Source: Bacillota bacterium
Lineage (GTDB): Bacteria > Bacillota > GCA-003054495 > Carboxydocellales > JAJZSN01
NCBI GenBank assembly: GCA_021849745.1
Contig: JAJZSN010000007.1
Location: forward strand, 18,823-51,187
Direction of reading: 5' to 3'
Length of the DNA: 32,365 nucleotides
Below, one piece after another: positions 23,570 through 30,762 of the stretch. Each line of letters begins with the position of its first letter. The stretch's first letter is position 1. The position numbers and the translations under genes are program-made. Below the pieces are notes generated by a model that saw nothing but the letters and a program-made list of their open reading frames with translations, did no database searches and was not told the origin of the DNA.

Positions 23570-24416
23570 CAATTTCACCCCAGACCTGTAGTTTGACCCT
23601 TTCTTTGATATATCCGCTTTTGTAGGCAAAGTCATAATAAGTCAGCAAAGCCCGGCGATAATCTTCATCAAGTTGATAACGGATGATGGTAAAGTATTCT
23701 GCAATCAATTCTCTGGATAATATGGGGTTGCGCTGGACAGCCTTGTCCACTACCTTTTCCTGATTATTGGCTGCCCATTCTTTGGCTTCCAGGAAAGCTT
23801 TCACGACTTCATCGACTTTTTCCGGGTTTTTGTCGGCATATTTTTTGCTAATTACCCATAAGGCATATACCATGGCCTCACCGGTAAATTCTTTCCATAC
23901 TTCACCTAGGTCGGTGATATAGAGATCTTGTTGATTTTCGGGTAGGGCGGCCCGGGCCGCCATGGCGTCATCACCTATTAAAAGGGCGGCATCAGCTTTT
24001 GCTAACATGGCGGACAAATCTGGAGGTTGAGTAACATAGTTAATACTATTGAGTTGGTAATAATTCTCTAGTAAAACCTTAAGCAAAACCACTGAAGTGG
24101 CAGAGGATTGAGTTAAACTTATGGTTTTATCCTCCAGTTCAGTAACGGGAACCTTACTGAACAGCAAAATGCTGTCCACTCTGCCATTGGCGGCAATGGA
24201 TACATTTGGTATAATATAACAATCTTCAGCATGGCGGGCAAACTCAATTGAGGAAATTGGCGTAATATCCAATTTACCGGCTAAAAACAGCTGGTTTAAC
24301 TGGGCCGGAGCGCCTTTTGTCAACTTGGCATCCAGCTGAATCTCGCCTTCTTCTAAAGCCTCATAAATAGGCAGGCAATTTAAGTAATCTACTTGACCAA
24401 GACGGAGCTTGCGCAC
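23535..24416 (-). CDS. mqnA: Chorismate dehydratase MqnA
   Basis: MqnA removes water from chorismate to give 3-enolpyruvylbenzoate, the first committed step of the futalosine route. The 293-residue protein has the family opening LRLGQVDYLNCLPIYEALE, the segments DITPISSIEFARHAEDCYII and SIAANGRVDSILLFSK, and the LTQSSATSVVLLKVLLE region. The start is GTG, sharing its first base with the last base of the mqnE stop (TAGTG), so translation is coupled. MqnD is a distant relative, but its SPCPNDTF-type opening is absent, so MqnA is favoured. Confidence 0.93.
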   Translation of the reverse strand: MRKLRLGQVDYLNCLPIYEALEEGEIQLDAKLTKGAPAQLNQLFLAGKLDITPISSIEFARHAEDCYIIPNVSIAANGRVDSILLFSKVPVTELEDKTISLTQSSATSVVLLKVLLENYYQLNSINYVTQPPDLSAMLAKADAALLIGDDAMAARAALPENQQDLYITDLGEVWKEFTGEAMVYALWVISKKYADKNPEKVDEVVKAFLEAKEWAANNQEKVVDKAVQRNPILSRELIAEYFTIIRYQLDEDYRRALLTYYDFAYKSGYIKERVKLQVWGEIDETGDHIRKSS

Positions 24417-25519
24417 TAAAAACCCTCCTCGACAATATTGTACAGGGTATCCCGCTCAATGGGGACTCGTCCGGCCCCTTTAATCATCTTAACCATTTCT
24501 GATTTGGTCAGACTTTGGCCGGTATCTCCTCCTGCAGCATGGGTAATCCGCTCCTCTATCACAGTTCCGTCCAGGTCATTGGCCCCAAAAGCCAAAGAAA
24601 CCTGGGCCAGTTTAGGTCCAATCATGACCCAATAGGCCTTAATATGATCAAAGTTATCCAGCATCAACCGGGCTACGGCTAAAACCTTAAGATCCTCATA
24701 ACCGGTGGTCCGGCTAAGGTTCAATTCTTCCAACTGGGTATTGCGGGGATGGAAGGCCAGGGGGATGAAAGTCAAAAACCCGCCTGTCCGGTCTTGAAGT
24801 TCCCTTAATTTAATCAGGTGGTCAATCCTCTCCTCCGTGGTTTCCACATGCCCGTAAAGCATGGTGGCATTGGTCCGCATGCCCAGACTGTGGGCCGCCT
24901 CCATAATCTCCAACCAACGGTCGCCGCTTATCTTTTTCTCACAAATAAGGTTACGTACCCGGGATGAAAAAATCTCCGCTCCGCCCCCCGGCATCGAGCC
25001 CAGGCCGGCGTCCTGCAAGCGCTGCAACACCTCTTTAGGGGTAAGACCGGAAGTTTCGGCGAAATAATCAATCTCCACAGCGGTAAAGGCTTGGATATGA
25101 ACCCCCGGCAAAACCCGGCTCACCCTTTGCAGCATTTCTTCAAAATATTCTAAATTAAGATCCGGATGCAATCCACCCACAATATGCAGTTCTGAAATCC
25201 TTTTGCCCTGGCATTCCTTGGCCTTGGCCTCCACTTCGTCCAGAGTCATTAGGTAAGCCCCGGGATCATCAGCATCCTTCCCAAAAGCGCATAATTTGCA
25301 CCTGGCTTTGCAAATGTTGGTATGGTTGATATGTTTGTTAACAATGAAATAAACGCGGTCACCGTGTTTACTTTTTCTAACCATATCGGCCATATAACCC
25401 AGCATTAATATGTCATTGGATTCCATCAACCGGATTCCATCTTCCCTGCTCAATCTCTCCCCTGCCTCAACCTTGGTCAAGATATCAGCTAAAGGATTAT
25501 TCTTAAGTAGCGGTTGCAT
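24416..25519 (-). CDS. mqnE: Aminofutalosine synthase MqnE
   Basis: MqnE is the radical-SAM enzyme that joins SAM-derived adenosine to 3-enolpyruvylbenzoate, giving aminofutalosine. The 367-residue protein has C70-x3-C74-x2-C77 in TNICKARCKLCAF. Other landmarks are SELHIVGGLHPDLNLEYF, IQAFTAVEIDYFAE, GLGSMPGGGAEIFSSRVRN and SLAFGANDLDGTVIEERITH. The start ATG follows GGAGGT. It heads the mqnE-mqnA-mqnC block. An aminofutalosine deaminase or nucleosidase and MqnD are needed to complete the path and are not in view. Confidence 0.94.
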   Translation of the reverse strand: MQPLLKNNPLADILTKVEAGERLSREDGIRLMESNDILMLGYMADMVRKSKHGDRVYFIVNKHINHTNICKARCKLCAFGKDADDPGAYLMTLDEVEAKAKECQGKRISELHIVGGLHPDLNLEYFEEMLQRVSRVLPGVHIQAFTAVEIDYFAETSGLTPKEVLQRLQDAGLGSMPGGGAEIFSSRVRNLICEKKISGDRWLEIMEAAHSLGMRTNATMLYGHVETTEERIDHLIKLRELQDRTGGFLTFIPLAFHPRNTQLEELNLSRTTGYEDLKVLAVARLMLDNFDHIKAYWVMIGPKLAQVSLAFGANDLDGTVIEERITHAAGGDTGQSLTKSEMVKMIKGAGRVPIERDTLYNIVEEGF

Positions 25520-25568
25520 AAGTACCTCCGAGCTTGCATGTGATTTTTATTCTGCGGCTGACAGCTAT

Positions 25569-26177
25569 TTACTCCCCTTCCCATCTCTTGTACAATTCAT
25601 GTTCCAATCCAAAGACATCCAGCACACGGCCCACCATGAAATTGGCCAGGTCATCAATGGTTTGGGGGTGGTGATAAAAAGCAGGCATGGCAGGAATAAT
25701 GTGAACCCCCATTTGGGCTAAGGTGAGCATATTTTGCAGATGAATCTGGTTTAAAGGGGTCTCTCTCGGTACGATCACCAACGGTCTTCTTTCTTTAAGC
25801 ATTATATCAGCGGCCCGTTCTATCAAGTTTCCGGCTCTCCCCACCGCTATACCCGATAAGGTGGACATGGTACAGGGGACAATAATCATCCCTTTGGTTT
25901 TGGCAGAACCACTGGCTATTAAGGCACCAATATCTTCCCAATCAAAATACCGCAACGAAGAATCTTCCGCATCATAACCTAGTAATTGCCGCAACCGGGC
26001 TTCCTTCTCTCCGGGAGTACCTGTGAGAAGCCACCCCAACTCATAATCCAATACCCTTTGTCCGGGACCGGTAATAGTCACATAAATCCTACAGCCTACA
26101 TCCTTCAAAGCCCGTAAAGTAGCCTGGGCATAAAGAGCGCCGCTGGCCCCTGTAATGGCTACAACATAAGCAGACAT
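25569..26177 (-). CDS. ubiX: Flavin prenyltransferase, UbiX family
   Basis: UbiX attaches a prenyl group to FMN, making the prenylated cofactor used by UbiD decarboxylases. The 202-residue protein has the N-terminal nucleotide motif VVAITGASGALYAQATLRAL. It also has the conserved GMIIVPCTMSTLSGIAVG and LVIVPRETPLNQIHLQNM. It sits between mqnP and mqnE, and the UbiD-type decarboxylase it should serve is at 28886-30643. The start ATG follows GGAGGAGG. The two proteins together would perform the decarboxylation step of menaquinone synthesis. Confidence 0.93.
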   Translation of the reverse strand: MSAYVVAITGASGALYAQATLRALKDVGCRIYVTITGPGQRVLDYELGWLLTGTPGEKEARLRQLLGYDAEDSSLRYFDWEDIGALIASGSAKTKGMIIVPCTMSTLSGIAVGRAGNLIERAADIMLKERRPLVIVPRETPLNQIHLQNMLTLAQMGVHIIPAMPAFYHHPQTIDDLANFMVGRVLDVFGLEHELYKRWEGE

Positions 26178-26201
26178 ACCAAAAACCTCCTCCGGCTGCC
26201 C

Positions 26202-27092
26202 TTAAAAAAGACTGGTAGGATAAATAATCTCGGCAAGGGTGAATAAAAACATAACGACGCTCAAAATACCGTTCATATTGAAAAAAGCCGTATCCAGCCT
26301 GGATAAGTCATCGGCCCTGACCAAACTGTGTTCATAAAATAGAATCACAGTGGCTACCACTACCCCTGCCAAATAGAAAAAGCCCAATTTAAGAACTACA
26401 GCTACCAAAAATAAAAAGACGGGAACCATGGCATGAAATAAACGTGCAATCCGCAAGGCCCCAACCAGTCCAAAACGGGCCGGAATGGAATGTAAACCTT
26501 CCTTCCGGTCAAACTCATAGTCCTGACAAGCATAAATAACATCAAAACCGGCTACCCAGAAAGTTACCGCCGTCCCCAATAAAATGGCAGCCAAATCATT
26601 GGTCAAATTCAAAGTCCCGGTAATAGCCACCCAGGCCCCTACCGGGGCTAGACCGATGGAAATACCTAAAACCACATGGCATAACCAGGTAATCCTTTTC
26701 ATATAAGAATAAGCTACCAGGAACAAAACCGCAATAGGCATGAGTTTTACACAAAGGGGGTTCAGTTGGCTGGCTGCAATATATAATAAAAGAAAAGATA
26801 AAATAGTATAAATCCAAACCTGATAAACCGGAATAAGCCCCTTTGGCAAAGCCCTAACCTCCGTCCGTGGATTACGGGCATCGATATGCCTATCAATTAA
26901 ACGGTTTAAAGACATGGCCGCCGTCCTTGCTCCTACCATAGCTAAAGTAATCCAGATAAACTGGGCCAAACTAGGAAAGCCTCCCACAGCCAGGAAGACT
27001 CCCAGATAAGCAAAAGGCAAAGCAAAAACGGTATGCTCAAACTTAATCATTTCACTAAAAACTTTTATCCTAGTCAACCCCATAGACACCAT
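26202..27092 (-). CDS. mqnP: UbiA-family prenyltransferase (MqnP-like)
   Basis: This integral membrane enzyme attaches the isoprenoid tail to the naphthoate precursor of menaquinone. The 296-residue protein has about eight helices. The first Asp-rich motif is NRLIDRHIDARNPRT and the second is DVIYACQDYEFDRK, both on the membrane surface in homologues. An ATG at 27098 is in frame, but GGGGGAG is too close to it. The ATG at 27092 has about seven bases of spacing. It lies 24 bases before ubiX in the same operon. The MqnP assignment comes from context among mqn genes; the family is shared with 4-hydroxybenzoate prenyltransferases. Confidence 0.9.
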   Translation of the reverse strand: MVSMGLTRIKVFSEMIKFEHTVFALPFAYLGVFLAVGGFPSLAQFIWITLAMVGARTAAMSLNRLIDRHIDARNPRTEVRALPKGLIPVYQVWIYTILSFLLLYIAASQLNPLCVKLMPIAVLFLVAYSYMKRITWLCHVVLGISIGLAPVGAWVAITGTLNLTNDLAAILLGTAVTFWVAGFDVIYACQDYEFDRKEGLHSIPARFGLVGALRIARLFHAMVPVFLFLVAVVLKLGFFYLAGVVVATVILFYEHSLVRADDLSRLDTAFFNMNGILSVVMFLFTLAEIIYPTSLF

Positions 27093-27110
27093 TTCCATTC
27101 TCCCCCGAAG

Positions 27111-27136
27111 TCAGCTATCAGCTATCAGCTGTCAGC
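27111..27136. repeat. Seven-base tandem repeat block 1
   Basis: Units CAGCTAT, CAGCTAT and CAGCTGT followed by CAGC repeat with a seven-base period just upstream of mqnP. The pattern resembles the block at 27173-27200. Confidence 0.75.
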
Positions 27137-27172
27137 ATTTGTGTATTCCTTATAAGAATATCTATGAACTAC

Positions 27173-27200
27173 AAGCTATAAGCTACCAGCTACCAGCTAT
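27173..27200. repeat. Seven-base tandem repeat block 2
   Basis: Units AAGCTAT, AAGCTAC, CAGCTAC and CAGCTAT repeat with a seven-base period. The last unit contains the stop codon of the prenyl synthase-like gene (27197-27199). The two blocks make up most of the 98-base gap before mqnP. Confidence 0.75.
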
Positions 27201-27976
27201 ACCACTGCCCATTGAACTCTGGCATTATCATTTAAAACTGTACTTACCAGGTTTAATAACAACTTCTTGTTAGGACTATCTTTGAAGTTAGCCAGTTCCT
27301 GTAAAGCCTTTTCCCCGTATTCGCGGACTAGTTCTTTGTTTAACCCATGGTTTAGAAAACCATAAGCCATTCCGAAAAACATCCCGAAATTGGATGCCTT
27401 GCGAATCTCATTCTCCGGTGCTTGTCCCAGTTCCGCTCCCAACCGGCAAGCCCCGGCAAAGAGTTCAGCGGTTTCCTTCTGGATGATCTCCAGCATGGTC
27501 TCCAGAGAGTTACCCCCTGACTTTTCCCCTTTTCTTCTTTTGATAGAACCTTCGTTCATAAGACAAATGATGTCAGCCAAGGGTTTCAACATATAAACTA
27601 TTTTAGCGTCACAGAGGGAAGTATAAAATTTACCATAAAGATAATCCCCGACTAACACCGGTAACTGTGAACCATCCCTTGGATCCATGGTCTCCAAGTC
27701 ACCCTGACGATCCTCATCAGGTACAGCCAAATGAATATTGGAAGCCAGGTAAATCAACTGGATTATCCCAGATAAGGATATAACTTTTTCTCCGGTAAAA
27801 TTATTCAACCGCGCAAAAAGGATAACTAGGGCCGGCCGAAGATACCTCTCCAATACCGGATATTCAAGATGGGCAAACCTAACAGCGCTGCCCGACCGCA
27901 ATCTAAAATCTTTGGCTAGCTTATCTTCAACCATGTTTAATTCTTTGATAATCGGTTCAAACAAACCGAGGTCCAT
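27197..27976 (-). CDS. Polyprenyl synthetase-family protein with degenerate active site
   Basis: The 259-residue protein follows the isoprenyl diphosphate synthase fold. It keeps RYLRPALVILFARL, where R and K normally bind diphosphate, and VLVGDYLYGKFYTSL. The first Asp-rich motif (usually DDxxD after LIH) appears as HLAVPDEDRQGD. The second (DDxxD near the C terminus) is missing, replaced by NFGMFFGMAYGFLNHGL. It is also shorter than the usual 300-320 residues. It may be a non-catalytic partner of another prenyl synthase, or a lipid-binding protein. It heads the mqnP-ubiX-mqnE-mqnA-mqnC run and has GAGGAGG before the ATG. A tail-supply role for menaquinone is inferred from context only. Confidence 0.78.
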   Translation of the reverse strand: MDLGLFEPIIKELNMVEDKLAKDFRLRSGSAVRFAHLEYPVLERYLRPALVILFARLNNFTGEKVISLSGIIQLIYLASNIHLAVPDEDRQGDLETMDPRDGSQLPVLVGDYLYGKFYTSLCDAKIVYMLKPLADIICLMNEGSIKRRKGEKSGGNSLETMLEIIQKETAELFAGACRLGAELGQAPENEIRKASNFGMFFGMAYGFLNHGLNKELVREYGEKALQELANFKDSPNKKLLLNLVSTVLNDNARVQWAVV

Positions 27977-28047
27977 TGATGTTCCTCCTCGAAAACTTTA
28001 ATAACTTATTATGTATTCGATAAAATTTTAAATATTCCTGCAACGGG

Positions 28048-28076
28048 AAAAAAATTGACCCTTGGAATAACAAGGG
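28048..28076 (-). terminator. Terminator after the CadD-like gene
   Basis: CCCTTG (28059-28064) pairs with CAAGGG (28071-28076) around a six-base loop. On the minus strand TCAATTTTTTT follows. It lies 144 bases past the CadD stop and separates that gene from the prenyl synthase-like gene, so the latter needs its own promoter in 27977-28047. Confidence 0.75.
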
Positions 28077-28219
28077 CCTGGCTCATATTTAGTTTATGTT
28101 GGTTGGTGATTTTTATACGAAACTCAGCAACCTAAACTTCCATGGGTCCTTCATTAGTTTTAAACCAATTGGGATATGCTTTAGTGAATAATCTACAAAA
28201 TATTAATTGTTTATTAATT

Positions 28220-28876
28220 CTACCTACCTGCAATTAAGGCAAAAGTCCCACTGTGGTACATGATATAAAAACCAAGACCAATTAGTACAACTGGCACCAC
28301 TACAGGGCCGACCCTTTCCACCACCCGGGCCACCCCCCGATGGGATACAAAATAGTAGGAAACAGCACACCAAACTCCGGTCATAAGGGCAAATACACCT
28401 ATGTAGGTTAACAACTGGCCCAGGGTACTATTGGCAAAAAGCGGCACATAGATACCGATATTATCCCCCCCGTTGGCGAAAGTTACTACAGTGTAATAAG
28501 CGGTTTGGGGATGAAAGTAACGGTATAACAAGCCCTTTTCTTCCAAGGCGCTGGAGATCTCCTCTTTGGCTTTAACCTCCTCGGAGTCTTCCTCGTTGCC
28601 GGTAATTAACTGATATAATTTTTTTACCCCGATAATCACCGGCAGGAGCCCGATAAAGCCAATCCATGCCCGGGGCAGGAAAAATGTGCCCAGAAAACTT
28701 AGACTGCTCAAGGCCGTCAAGGCCCCAATGCCCAGGTATTGGCCAATTACCACCCGGCGCACCTCGGCCCTTGTCTTTGTTTCCGCAAAAAAAGCCACCA
28801 GGATAAGAATGTCGTCAATGTTAGTTACTGCAAATACCGTTATCCCGGTTAAGACAGTTTGCAAAAGGGTATCCAT
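28220..28876 (-). CDS. CadD-family cadmium resistance/cation transporter
   Basis: This 218-residue membrane protein with about five to six helices belongs to the CadD-like family in the LysE exporter group. Members export or sequester cadmium, and some have other substrates. Family marks are VFAVTNIDDILILVAFFAE near the N terminus and VVTFANGGDNIGIYVPLFA in the second half, each with paired acidic residues in a helix. A charged cytoplasmic loop (GNEEDSEEVKAKEEI) divides the halves. It starts nine bases after the UbiD-type gene with GAGGT upstream, so it is cotranscribed with it. No metal-responsive regulator is nearby. Confidence 0.88.
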   Translation of the reverse strand: MDTLLQTVLTGITVFAVTNIDDILILVAFFAETKTRAEVRRVVIGQYLGIGALTALSSLSFLGTFFLPRAWIGFIGLLPVIIGVKKLYQLITGNEEDSEEVKAKEEISSALEEKGLLYRYFHPQTAYYTVVTFANGGDNIGIYVPLFANSTLGQLLTYIGVFALMTGVWCAVSYYFVSHRGVARVVERVGPVVVPVVLIGLGFYIMYHSGTFALIAGR

Positions 28877-28885
28877 CCCGACCTC

Positions 28886-30643
28886 CTACTTGAAATACTC
28901 CTTCCAACGGCGGTCAACAAGGTTAACTATATCTTCCCTGGGGAATAATTCATCAGGGTACTGGGGTTTCATCCTGGCATCAATGAGGATGGGGCCACGG
29001 TATTGAATCTTGTTATGTTTTATTTCCGCATCAGCGTAAATATCATGGGCCGGGTCAAAGCGGGTGAAGACCGTCCACAAGAAAGAGGTCTGATCATGGA
29101 TGGCATCAGCATCATCCACCAACACCACCATTGGCCAAGGAGCAAGCTCCTGTTGATTTCGCTTAATAATTTCCCCAGCCAAGCCCTCATCTTCCACAAA
29201 ACCGGGGCCGGAAATCACCAGGCAGCCGCCACAGTAAGACTTAACCTTTTTGATACCGTAGATAGGTCCCCCTTGGTATTCCCGGGGCAATTGACGGATG
29301 GGCTCGCCCAGACCGGTCATTATGGCCTTACTGCCCTTGTTCAATTGTCGTCCGGTATAATCCAGGGTGTCCATGGAAGTATCATTGACTATGAGCAAAT
29401 CCCGTGCTGGATTGAAACGGGCCAGCAGATTCTCCAGCAGTTGAGCAAAATCAGCCAAGTCTACAACCGCATCGGTGACCATCAGGAACTTGGTCAGGGT
29501 CAGCTGGCCTTCCCCCATAATGCGGAAAGCGTGGGCCATTGCTTCACGGTAGTAGCTTTCCCGCACCACGGCGGCGGCCAGGGAGTGGAAACCAGTTTCC
29601 CCATAGGTCCATAAGGACTTAACCCCTGGCATTACCACCGGGAACATGGGGGATAACAAACTCTGCAAATATTCCCCGATGAAATAATCCTCTTGACGGG
29701 GTTTGCCTACCACAGTTGCGGGATAAATGGCATCTTTGCGGCGATAAATTTTATTCACATTAAAAACAGGGAAATCATGTATCCAGGAATAATACCCATA
29801 GTGGTCGCCAAAAGGCCCTTCAGGGCGGCGTACCTTGGGTGGAACCTCACCGCACAGGGCAAATTCCGCTTCGGCAATCAGGGCATGGGGGTGTCCCTCT
29901 ACCTCCACCCGGTTGAGCTTTCCACCCATAAGGAAGGAAGTAAAAATTAATTCAGGCAGCATTTCCGGCACCGGCGCAATGGCGCTCAAAATCAAGGCCG
30001 GGGGACCGCCCAAAAACACCGTAACCGGCAGGGCTTGGCCCCTCTGCTCCGCTTCATAATGATGAAACCCGCCGCCTTTATGGATCTGCCAGTGCATCCC
30101 GGTCTGATTTTCCGAAAATATTTGCATCCGGTACATACCCAGATTGTGTTCTTTAGTCACAGGGTGTTCCGTATACACCAAAGGCAAGGTGACGAAGGGA
30201 CCGCCATCCTCCTGCCAACCGGTTAACGCAGGTAATTGGTGTAAATTGACGGCAGAATCCTTGTATTCCAAAACAGGGGCCTTGCCAGGGCCGACCTTTT
30301 TCAAACCCGCTTTGGCAAATTCCAGCAGCCAGTGTCTCTCCGCCCAGAGGGCAGAAGCCTTGGGGGGCAGTAATTTATCCAAAGACGTCACCGCTTTGCG
30401 CACTAACTCCTCCGGCTTGGGACCCACCGACATATCCACCCGCCGCCTAGTCCCAAAAAGATTGGTCACCACCGGAAAAGCGCTGCCCTTAACTTTAGTA
30501 AAAAGCAGGGCCGGCCCCTCTTCATCAATTATCCGGCGGTGAATCTCCGGAATCTCCAGACAAGGATCCACTTCTGCAGTTATTTCTACAATATCCTTCT
30601 CGTTCTTCAGTTGTTGGATAAAACTCCGCAAATTAGTATGCAT
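28886..30643 (-). CDS. mqnL: UbiD-family decarboxylase (menaquinone biosynthesis, MqnL-like)
   Basis: UbiD enzymes decarboxylate aromatic or unsaturated acids using prenylated FMN made by UbiX. The 585-residue product has LGMYRMQIFSENQTGMHWQI, GGFHHYEAEQRGQALPVTVF and ALCGEVPPKVRRPEGPFGDH. The last holds the E-R-E catalytic region where the flavin and substrate meet. In the futalosine pathway a UbiD-type enzyme removes the carboxyl group of the prenylated naphthoate, and the mqn neighbours support that role here. The start follows GAGGTG. A hairpin at 30709-30744 lies upstream. An unrelated UbiD substrate cannot be excluded. Confidence 0.88.
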   Translation of the reverse strand: MHTNLRSFIQQLKNEKDIVEITAEVDPCLEIPEIHRRIIDEEGPALLFTKVKGSAFPVVTNLFGTRRRVDMSVGPKPEELVRKAVTSLDKLLPPKASALWAERHWLLEFAKAGLKKVGPGKAPVLEYKDSAVNLHQLPALTGWQEDGGPFVTLPLVYTEHPVTKEHNLGMYRMQIFSENQTGMHWQIHKGGGFHHYEAEQRGQALPVTVFLGGPPALILSAIAPVPEMLPELIFTSFLMGGKLNRVEVEGHPHALIAEAEFALCGEVPPKVRRPEGPFGDHYGYYSWIHDFPVFNVNKIYRRKDAIYPATVVGKPRQEDYFIGEYLQSLLSPMFPVVMPGVKSLWTYGETGFHSLAAAVVRESYYREAMAHAFRIMGEGQLTLTKFLMVTDAVVDLADFAQLLENLLARFNPARDLLIVNDTSMDTLDYTGRQLNKGSKAIMTGLGEPIRQLPREYQGGPIYGIKKVKSYCGGCLVISGPGFVEDEGLAGEIIKRNQQELAPWPMVVLVDDADAIHDQTSFLWTVFTRFDPAHDIYADAEIKHNKIQYRGPILIDARMKPQYPDELFPREDIVNLVDRRWKEYFK

Positions 30644-30708
30644 TTAACACCTCAGTTATTTAGTCATCATATATATTCTACACAGAAGTGGTACTTTACG
30701 CAAACGCA

Positions 30709-30744
30709 AGCCTTGCAAATTCCCTCCTGTGGTATTGCAAGGCT
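30709..30744. promoter_or_regulatory. Perfect hairpin in the mqnL leader
   Basis: AGCCTTGCAA (30709-30718) and TTGCAAGGCT (30735-30744) form a ten-pair stem with a 16-base loop. On the minus strand the loop contains AGGAGGG. No T run follows on either strand, so it is not a simple terminator. A 20-codon frame from the TTG inside the stem (30656-30718) ends just before mqnL; its start is only four bases from AGGAGG. Confidence 0.5.
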
Positions 30745-30762
30745 AACACTATTCATTGGATT

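Noticed and set aside
23535..24416. Assignment of this gene as MqnD
   Set aside because: The N terminus and the SSIEFARH and SATSV segments follow MqnA, and the MqnD-type SPCPNDTF start is absent.
29003..29614. 203-codon plus-strand frame inside the UbiD-type gene
   Set aside because: Antisense shadow of a well-supported gene; no family resemblance and no ribosome binding site.
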